Origin: Lysobacteraceae bacterium
Lineage (GTDB): Bacteria > Pseudomonadota > Gammaproteobacteria > Steroidobacterales > Steroidobacteraceae
Length of the DNA stretch: 10,433 bases
Assembly (NCBI GenBank): GCA_012516015.1
Contig: JAAYXG010000619.1
Coordinates: 1 to 10,433, forward strand
Direction of reading: 5' to 3'
The notes under the pieces are model-generated. The model saw only the letters and a list, made by a program, of their open reading frames with translations. It searched no databases and had not been told where the DNA came from. This document shows positions 5,758 to 10,433 of the stretch, piece by piece (the stretch's first letter is position 1; each line of letters opens with the position of its first letter). The position numbers were made by a program, and so were the translations under genes.

Positions 5758-7191
5758 ATGGCCTCTCAAGCTCCGCTTCTCTACGAACGCGTCGCACGCA
5801 TAGTCGAAACGCAGATCTCGACCGGTGCGCTGCGCCCGCACGACAAGATCCCTTCGGTACGCTCGATGAGCCGAGCGGCGAAGGTCAGCGTTTCCACCGT
5901 CGTGCAGGCGTACGTGCATCTCGAGAACATCGGGCTGATCGAAGCGCGCCCTCAGTCCGGCTTCTATGTGCGCCCGTCGAGCACGAATGTCTTGCCCGCA
6001 CCGCGCGCGAAGGTTTCGCGCTCGCGCCGCCCCGTATCGATCGCAACGGAAGTGCTCGACACGTGTCGAGAGGCGCTCACGCGCAAGGACATCATTCCGC
6101 TCAACGGCGCATTTACCTCGCCGGCGCTCTACCCCAATCGACGACTGAACAATCTCGTGCGCGAGGTGCTGCGGGACCATCCGCTCAATGCCGGCGAATG
6201 CTTGCTGCCGCCGGGATTCGAAGAGCTGCGCAGACAAGTGGCCAAGCGCATGGCGCTTGCCGGAGCGCCCGTCGACCCGTCGCACGTCGTGATCACGAAC
6301 GGAACGATGGACGCGATCTCGCTCAGCTTGCAGGTCCTCTGTCGTGCCGGCGACACGGTGCTCGTCGAATCGCCGACCTATTTCGGGCTGCTGCAGGCGA
6401 TCGAGCATCTCGGCCTGCGCGTCGTCGAGGTGCCGAACGTGCCAGGTGCGGGCATCGACGTCGACGCCGTCCGCAACGTCGTGCGCACGACGAAGCTCGC
6501 CGCGGCGGTACTGATGCCGAACTTCAACAACCCGACCGGCAGCGTTACGCCCGACGAGGCGAAGCGCGAGATCGTGCAGGCGCTCACGGAGCTCGAGATT
6601 CCGATCATCGAGGACGACATCTACGGCGACTTGCACTACGGACTCGCGCGCCCGACGTCGATGCGCGCTTTCGATGAAGCGGGACTCGTGATTTCCTGCG
6701 GATCGGTCTCGAAAACGATCGCGCTCGGCTATCGCATCGGCTGGGCGGTGAGCCCGCAGTTTCACACCGACATCGCGCGCGCGAAGTTCTACGCCTCGGT
6801 CGCGTGTCCGAGCCTGCAGCAGCTCGTGCTCGCCCGCTATTACGCGAGCGGCGGCTATGATCGGTACTTGCGCAAAGTACGCGCGACGCTGGCGTCGAAC
6901 TCGCAGCAGTTCATCGAAGCCATTGCACGCTACTTCCCGGAAGGCACGCGTGTCTCGCGGGCGGCGGGCGGTGTCGTGCTCTGGGTGGAGCTGCCACGCA
7001 ACGTCGACGGCACTCAGCTCTTTCGCACCGCGCTCGCAAGCCGCATCGGAGTCTCGCCGGGCATCGTCTTCTCGGCGAAAGCCGATTACCGCAACTTCAT
7101 TCGACTGAGCTGCGGGTTCCCGTGGACCGTCACCGTGGAGCGCGCGCTCGAGAAACTCGGCCGCCTCGTCGGGGAACTGGCGCAGCCGTGA
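5758..7191 (+). CDS. MocR/PdxR-type transcriptional regulator (GntR helix-turn-helix fused to aminotransferase fold), YdcR-like
   Basis: The 477-residue length is normal for MocR proteins. Residues about 5-78 form a GntR winged helix: LYERVARIVETQISTGALRP, then KIPSVRSMSRAAKVSVSTVV, then the wing IGLIEARPQSGFYVRP. After a linker, residues about 110-475 have the fold-type I aminotransferase shape: LLPPGFEELRRQVA, VVITNGTMDAISLSLQ, PNFNNPTG (residues 254-261), IEDDIYGDLHYG, and the PLP lysine K319 in GSVSKTIALGYRIGW. All residues expected to hold PLP appear intact, so the protein probably senses an amine or amino acid, or PLP itself. The pattern is close to E. coli YdcR. The ATG at 5758 is the only start after an in-frame stop at 5671-5673; the ribosome site is weak (GAG, seven bases away). 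The divergent YedA-like exporter is the likeliest target, with autoregulation probable. Confidence 0.92.
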   Translation: MASQAPLLYERVARIVETQISTGALRPHDKIPSVRSMSRAAKVSVSTVVQAYVHLENIGLIEARPQSGFYVRPSSTNVLPAPRAKVSRSRRPVSIATEVLDTCREALTRKDIIPLNGAFTSPALYPNRRLNNLVREVLRDHPLNAGECLLPPGFEELRRQVAKRMALAGAPVDPSHVVITNGTMDAISLSLQVLCRAGDTVLVESPTYFGLLQAIEHLGLRVVEVPNVPGAGIDVDAVRNVVRTTKLAAAVLMPNFNNPTGSVTPDEAKREIVQALTELEIPIIEDDIYGDLHYGLARPTSMRAFDEAGLVISCGSVSKTIALGYRIGWAVSPQFHTDIARAKFYASVACPSLQQLVLARYYASGGYDRYLRKVRATLASNSQQFIEAIARYFPEGTRVSRAAGGVVLWVELPRNVDGTQLFRTALASRIGVSPGIVFSAKADYRNFIRLSCGFPWTVTVERALEKLGRLVGELAQP

Positions 7192-7210
7192 TGGCACGGC
7201 GCGCGCGCAT

Positions 7211-7237
7211 GCTGCACGGTCGTCACGACCGTGCAGC
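7211..7237. terminator. perfect 12-bp hairpin after the MocR gene
   Basis: GCTGCACGGTCG (7211-7222) and CGACCGTGCAGC (7226-7237) pair perfectly around a three-base loop, 19 bases after the MocR stop codon and 42 bases before the end of the convergent gene. The stem is GC-rich and symmetric, so it can form in both transcripts. There is no T-tract on either side, so it may stabilise mRNA 3' ends or act as a Rho-assisted pause rather than a classical intrinsic terminator. Confidence 0.55.
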
Positions 7238-7279
7238 CGACGCGAACGGCGATCGCAACATCCATCGTGCACTCGACGT

Positions 7280-7618
7280 TCAATGCACGTAGGTGACGGC
7301 CGACTCGTACGCGCCTGTGGCGCTCGGCTGTCCACCCAACGGCTCGAGCTGCGCGACGATGACCTCACCCTTCGGCGTGCGCGCGTCGAGCGCACTACTA
7401 TCGATTGTTGACAGCAACGCCGCGTTCACCAATACCGCGCCCACCATCGCCGCCGCGCCCCTGAAGCCAGGCTTCTCCGCTACGACTGCGAGATCCAGCG
7501 CCGCAGCAGTGTCCGCCTTCGTCAACGCGCGCAGCTTGACCTCGCCTTCCCCGCTGCGATCTGCGGGGCGAGTCTCAGCCTTGGTTTTCGCCAAGCTGAT
7601 AAAGAGCCACTCGTCCAT
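7280..7618 (-). CDS. unrecognised 112-residue membrane-anchored protein
   Basis: I do not recognise a family. The product opens with MDEWLFISLAKTKAE, then a polar and charged stretch (residues about 12-40). One hydrophobic segment follows (GAAAMVGAVLVNAALLSTI, about 54-72), preceded by K49 and R53. The tail of 40 residues includes a beta-like piece, KGEVIVAQLEPL (83-94), and ends in SAVTYVH. The topology is probably N-in with the tail in the periplasm. Translation is well supported: GGAGG stands four bases before the ATG (7616-7618), the strongest ribosome site in the window. On the minus strand AATAAT (plus 7640-7645) is a fair -10 box. The gene is divergent from a LysR regulator, which makes it a likely target. 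A plus-strand frame of similar length across the same bases (7293-7640) lacks such a start. Confidence 0.7.
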   Translation of the reverse strand: MDEWLFISLAKTKAETRPADRSGEGEVKLRALTKADTAAALDLAVVAEKPGFRGAAAMVGAVLVNAALLSTIDSSALDARTPKGEVIVAQLEPLGGQPSATGAYESAVTYVH

Positions 7619-7658
7619 AAAACCTCCTCATTCAATGTGATTATTGGTCATGGACGCG

Positions 7659-7727
7659 TAGCCTATGGCTAGCGCTTTTTCGGGAAAAGCGATAGTTTGT
7701 ACCGCCGAACTATGACTCTGTGTCATA
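7659..7727. promoter_or_regulatory. cluster of dyads in the divergent LysR promoter region
   Basis: Four inverted repeats lie within 69 bases. They are TAGCC / GGCTA around three bases (7659-7671), CGCTTTT / AAAAGCG around five bases (7673-7691), ATAGTT / AACTAT around ten bases (7692-7713), and TATGAC / GTCATA around five bases (7711-7727). The third contains T7697-N11-A7709, the spacing typical of LysR-type operators. The fourth overlaps its right end. This layout suits a LysR regulator that binds upstream sites and controls both itself and the divergent gene. Confidence 0.5.
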
Positions 7728-7740
7728 TCAAGGCGTCACC

Positions 7741-8649
7741 ATGAAACGCATACCCGTCGGCCCGCTGCGAGCGTTCGATGTCGCCGCACGACATCTCAAT
7801 CTGAGCGCGGCGGCGGCCGACCTGAACGTCACGCACGCCGCTGTCAGTCGGCAGGTCAAGCAACTCGAGCAGCGTCTCGGCGTGAAGTTGTTCGAGCGGC
7901 TTCCGCGCGGGCTCAAACTGACGCCACACGGTGCATTGCTTGCCGAAGGCACGCGACAAGCCTTCGATCGACTCGCCAGTGCGATCGAAGACGTCTCGCA
8001 GCCTGCGGTGCGACGCAAGCTCACGATCTCGACGTTCGCTTCTCTGGCCGCGCGCTGGCTGATGCCGCGAATCGGCAGCTTCGCGGCGCGTTTCCCGGAT
8101 GTCGATCTGCAGGTCATCACCTCCACGCGGCTCGTCGACTTCGCGCGCGAGGATGTCGATATCGGCATTCGCTTCGGGAGCGGACGTTATCCGAACCTCC
8201 ACGTGACGCCGCTGTTCAAGCCGCAAGAGATCGTCGTCGCCTCGCCCGCACTCTTGCAACGCGGCCCGCCGCTCGAAACCTATGACGATCTAAAGCACCA
8301 CACGCTGCTTCACGACGACTCGCACCTCGCGTGGGCACGTTGGCTGAATGCGATCGGCGCAAAAGGCGTCAATCCGCGGCGAGGCATCATTTGCGGGGAT
8401 CGCAACGCGATGCTGCAAGCCGCGCTCGAAGGACAAGGCATCGCACTCGCATCGCAACTGTTCGTCGCCAACGAGCTTGCGGCCGGACGACTGACGAAAG
8501 TGTTCGATGTCGAGGTGGCCTCGCCGTTCGCGATCTATGCGGTCTGTTTGCCGCGGCGGCTCGACGATCCCATGGTCATGGGTGCGATCGATTGGTTGGT
8601 ACGCGAAGCGCAACTATCGGGCGATGCTTATCCGCCGCCGGCGCCGTAG
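7741..8649 (+). CDS. LysR-type transcriptional regulator, GcvA-like
   Basis: This is a 302-residue LysR regulator. The N-terminal helix-turn-helix is canonical: GPLRAFDVAARHLNLSAAAA, then VTHAAVSRQVKQLEQRLGVK and LFERLPRGLKLTPHG (residues about 6-65). The co-inducer-binding domain follows from about residue 90 (KLTISTFASLAARWLMPRIG) to the end. Several signatures match E. coli GcvA rather than other LysR groups: RWLMPRIGSFAARFPDVDLQ, DVDIGIRFGSGRYPNLHV, HTLLHDDSHLAWARW and MLQAALEGQGIALASQ. GcvA itself controls glycine cleavage, but GcvA-like paralogues control many different targets. The ATG at 7741 is preferred (GcvA-like N-terminus, AAGG eight bases before). A GTG at 7720 in frame would add seven residues and lie inside a promoter dyad. 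The divergent 112-residue gene is the likely target. The gene converges with the TPR gene 36 bases away. Confidence 0.9.
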   Translation: MKRIPVGPLRAFDVAARHLNLSAAAADLNVTHAAVSRQVKQLEQRLGVKLFERLPRGLKLTPHGALLAEGTRQAFDRLASAIEDVSQPAVRRKLTISTFASLAARWLMPRIGSFAARFPDVDLQVITSTRLVDFAREDVDIGIRFGSGRYPNLHVTPLFKPQEIVVASPALLQRGPPLETYDDLKHHTLLHDDSHLAWARWLNAIGAKGVNPRRGIICGDRNAMLQAALEGQGIALASQLFVANELAAGRLTKVFDVEVASPFAIYAVCLPRRLDDPMVMGAIDWLVREAQLSGDAYPPPAP

Positions 8650-8685
8650 CGACGAAGAGTGCGGCCGAGATCTCGGACGACGGCG

Positions 8686-10433
8686 TCATTCATTCGCCGC
8701 TGCCGCGACGATCGATTCCAAATCGGGATAGCGGGCATAGCACGGGCAGCGCGCGATCGCTTTGTCGAGCGCGGCACGGGCAAGCTCGCGGTTGCCGCGC
8801 GCCAAGTATGTCTGCGCGAGTCGCAGCAGCGCGTAGGATTCGGTCGATGCGTCGAGCGCCTCGCGCAAATCCCGCTCGAGCGACCGCATCGTTGCCTCCG
8901 GCGCCTGCCGACCGTCGAGCTGCATCAACGCAGTGTAATAGTACGCACGCGAGGCTTTGTCGCCGGTCGTGCCGTTGTTCATCAGAAAATCGCGCTCGAC
9001 GATTTCCGCCGCGCGCACGTACGCTTCGATCGCGCGATCGCGCGCGCCGCTTCGGCGCAGGGAATCGGCGAGACTTCCCCACATTTGATGAATCTCGGCG
9101 CCGCCCGCGGCGCGCGCCATATCGATCGCGGTTTGTCTGAGTCGCGCCGATTCGCCGAAGTCCCGCAGGAAGTAATACAACATCCCCAGCATCTCGGTAC
9201 CGGCGTAGTTCGCCGGCGCCGCTTCCTGCGAGCGGAGGTAGAGATCGCGCGCCTTCTCGAAGTCGCCGCGGCAGAAATACATCGTGCCGAGATTCGTCAC
9301 GACGTACTCGTTGCCGACGTCGAGCGCGGCCGCACGCTCGAGCGCAGCGATCGCGCGCTCCACCGATCCGGCGGCGTGCTCGTAGATTCCGAGCCACATG
9401 TGCGGCTTCCAGAAATCCGGCGTGATCGCGGCCGCACGGCGCGCATGTTCGAGCGCGGGCCCGCGCCAACGCTCCTCTCCGGTGCGTTGATAGAGCGCGA
9501 ACTCGGCGCCGGCGAGACCGAGCATCGCCTCCATGTCATCCGGTGCCTCCGCGACGACGCGCCGATACAGCGCGAGCGCTTGATCGGCCCGACCGGAACG
9601 GCTCAAGAAATAAGCTTGCGCTCTGAGAACGGAAGGGTCGTTCGAATCCAACTGCAGCGCTCGTGCACAAGCTCTTTCCGCATCGGCAAGTTGACGCTGC
9701 TCATCCACCCACACCGCATCGAGCGCGACTTCGCACACGCCCGCATGCGCCGCAGCGTAGTTCGCGTCATGCCGCAATGCCGACTCGAACCGGCCTTGCG
9801 CCCGCCGCAAGTTGATCTCGCTGGGTGCTTTATCCAGAAGATCGCGGCCTTGCAGGTAGTCTGCTTGGACGGGCGCCAAAGGAAAATGGGGAGGCTGCCG
9901 CCCTTCACCAACCGGCATCCCAAGCAATCGATGCACCGCCGCGGTGATATTGTCCGCGGCGAGCGGCAAGCGGCGCTCGAGCGTGCTTACCTGAAAGCTC
10001 TCCGCCCAAATTTGCTCGCGTCGCCCGCGCGACTCGACATACGCACTCGCCGTCACGCCGATCCATTGTCCGACTCGCTCGATCTCGCCATCGAGCACGA
10101 TGTCCGTGCGGAACCGTGCGGCGATCTCGGCGCGATCCTCGCCGTCCGTAATCAAAGGTAACCCCGCAGAGGCGACGCCCAAGCTCTTCTCGAGGCGCTC
10201 GCGCACCGCGACCGCCAGTCGACCCGACTCGTCGCCTTTGAATGCCGTTACGGCGACCCGAAACCGACCGAACTTCGGCTGAAGCGCCGCCGTTTGGCGA
10301 ACAGGCGGTGCCGCAACGCCGTTGTCGGCGGACGGCGAAACCGCGAGCCACGCGACGATCGCCGCGATCATCACGACGCCGAGAAGCGCGCTCGACACCA
10401 GCCATCCCGGCCTACCCCCTCCGACGCGCGGGC
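8686..10433 (-). CDS. membrane-anchored TPR protein, N-terminal part cut off by the window
   Basis: The frame is open to the window edge; codons before the GTG at 10396-10398 read G-G-G-R-P-G-W-L, so the start lies outside. Numbering from that GTG, a transmembrane helix covers residues about 3-20 (SALLGVVMIAAIVAWLAV). Next is a FlgO/TolB-like domain (about 45-160): RVAVTAFKG, AEIAARFRTDIVLDGEIERV, ITAAVHRLLGMP. Then come tandem TPR-like helical pairs to the end, such as AERACARALQLDSNDPS, ADQALALYRRVVAEAPDD, AIAALERAAALDVGNE and FEKARDLYLRSQEAAPAN. In CadC-type one-component regulators and in some Ser/Thr kinases the order is effector domain, one helix, FlgO/TolB-like, TPR. The missing part is therefore probably a winged helix or a kinase, which is inference. 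The last TPR ends near the C-terminal CPCYARYPDLES. It converges with the LysR gene. Confidence 0.87.
   Translation of the reverse strand, partial: PRVGGGRPGWLVSSALLGVVMIAAIVAWLAVSPSADNGVAAPPVRQTAALQPKFGRFRVAVTAFKGDESGRLAVAVRERLEKSLGVASAGLPLITDGEDRAEIAARFRTDIVLDGEIERVGQWIGVTASAYVESRGRREQIWAESFQVSTLERRLPLAADNITAAVHRLLGMPVGEGRQPPHFPLAPVQADYLQGRDLLDKAPSEINLRRAQGRFESALRHDANYAAAHAGVCEVALDAVWVDEQRQLADAERACARALQLDSNDPSVLRAQAYFLSRSGRADQALALYRRVVAEAPDDMEAMLGLAGAEFALYQRTGEERWRGPALEHARRAAAITPDFWKPHMWLGIYEHAAGSVERAIAALERAAALDVGNEYVVTNLGTMYFCRGDFEKARDLYLRSQEAAPANYAGTEMLGMLYYFLRDFGESARLRQTAIDMARAAGGAEIHQMWGSLADSLRRSGARDRAIEAYVRAAEIVERDFLMNNGTTGDKASRAYYYTALMQLDGRQAPEATMRSLERDLREALDASTESYALLRLAQTYLARGNRELARAALDKAIARCPCYARYPDLESIVAAAANE

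Noticed and set aside
5626..7395. 589-codon open frame on the minus strand across the MocR gene
   Set aside because: It is antisense to a complete MocR protein with all family motifs, is rich in Arg, Ala and His with no recognisable domain, and is the kind of frame expected opposite GC-rich codons.
7293..7640. 115-codon plus-strand frame opposite the 112-residue protein
   Set aside because: It has no good ribosome site, low-complexity Ser/Ala composition, and runs through the strong Shine-Dalgarno of the minus-strand gene.
8659..10161. 500-codon open frame on the plus strand across the TPR gene
   Set aside because: The opposite strand has clear TPR periodicity and a membrane helix. This frame is an Arg-rich shadow with no domain.

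Overview
This is a GC-rich chromosomal stretch with tightly packed genes, most likely from a Gammaproteobacterium of the Xanthomonadales/Nevskiales/Steroidobacterales type. The inference rests on base composition, the Gram-negative envelope proteins (a DUF1513 propeller, an outer-membrane barrel), a GcvA-type LysR regulator, a YdcR-like MocR regulator and a YedA-like exporter. No rRNA, tRNA, CRISPR array, transposase or phage gene is visible. Both ends of the window cut through genes.

Layout. 2-901 (+) is the 3' part of a DUF1513 beta-propeller gene, followed by an exported outer-membrane barrel protein (949-1815, +). A REP-like imperfect palindrome (1825-1892) separates these from a small single-pass membrane protein on the minus strand (1922-2335). 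A 300-base divergent region then precedes a secreted, very cysteine-rich protein (2637-3113, +). Next come a short DksA/TraR-type zinc-finger protein (3127-3519, -) and, divergent from it, a ten-helix EamA-type DMT transporter (3601-4617, +). The 3' end of the transporter gene runs into a dispersed CGCAGAG-type repeat (4544-4634). A second, YedA-like DMT transporter (4655-5620, -) is divergent from a MocR/PdxR-type regulator (5758-7191, +). A strong hairpin (7211-7237) follows, then an unrecognised 112-residue membrane protein (7280-7618, -), divergent from a GcvA-type LysR regulator (7741-8649, +). The window ends inside a large TPR protein on the minus strand (8686-10433).

How the parts relate. 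The window is a mosaic of independent one- or two-gene units rather than one pathway. A recurring theme is the regulator facing its likely target across a short divergent region: MocR with the YedA-like exporter (two GCrGTACAG direct repeats exactly 31 bases apart), LysR with the 112-residue protein (several dyads, one with LysR T-N11-A spacing), and possibly the DksA-like protein with the first transporter (one 7+7 dyad). Two of the convergent junctions hold inverted-repeat elements of recognisable dispersed types.

The least ordinary items are the cysteine protein, whose cysteine spacing reads the same from both ends (x3-x6-x10 and x10-x6-x3), the repeat element that supplies the C-terminal tail and stop codon of a transporter, the MocR direct repeats, and the orphan 112-residue protein. 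I see no evidence for a large new multi-gene system here.
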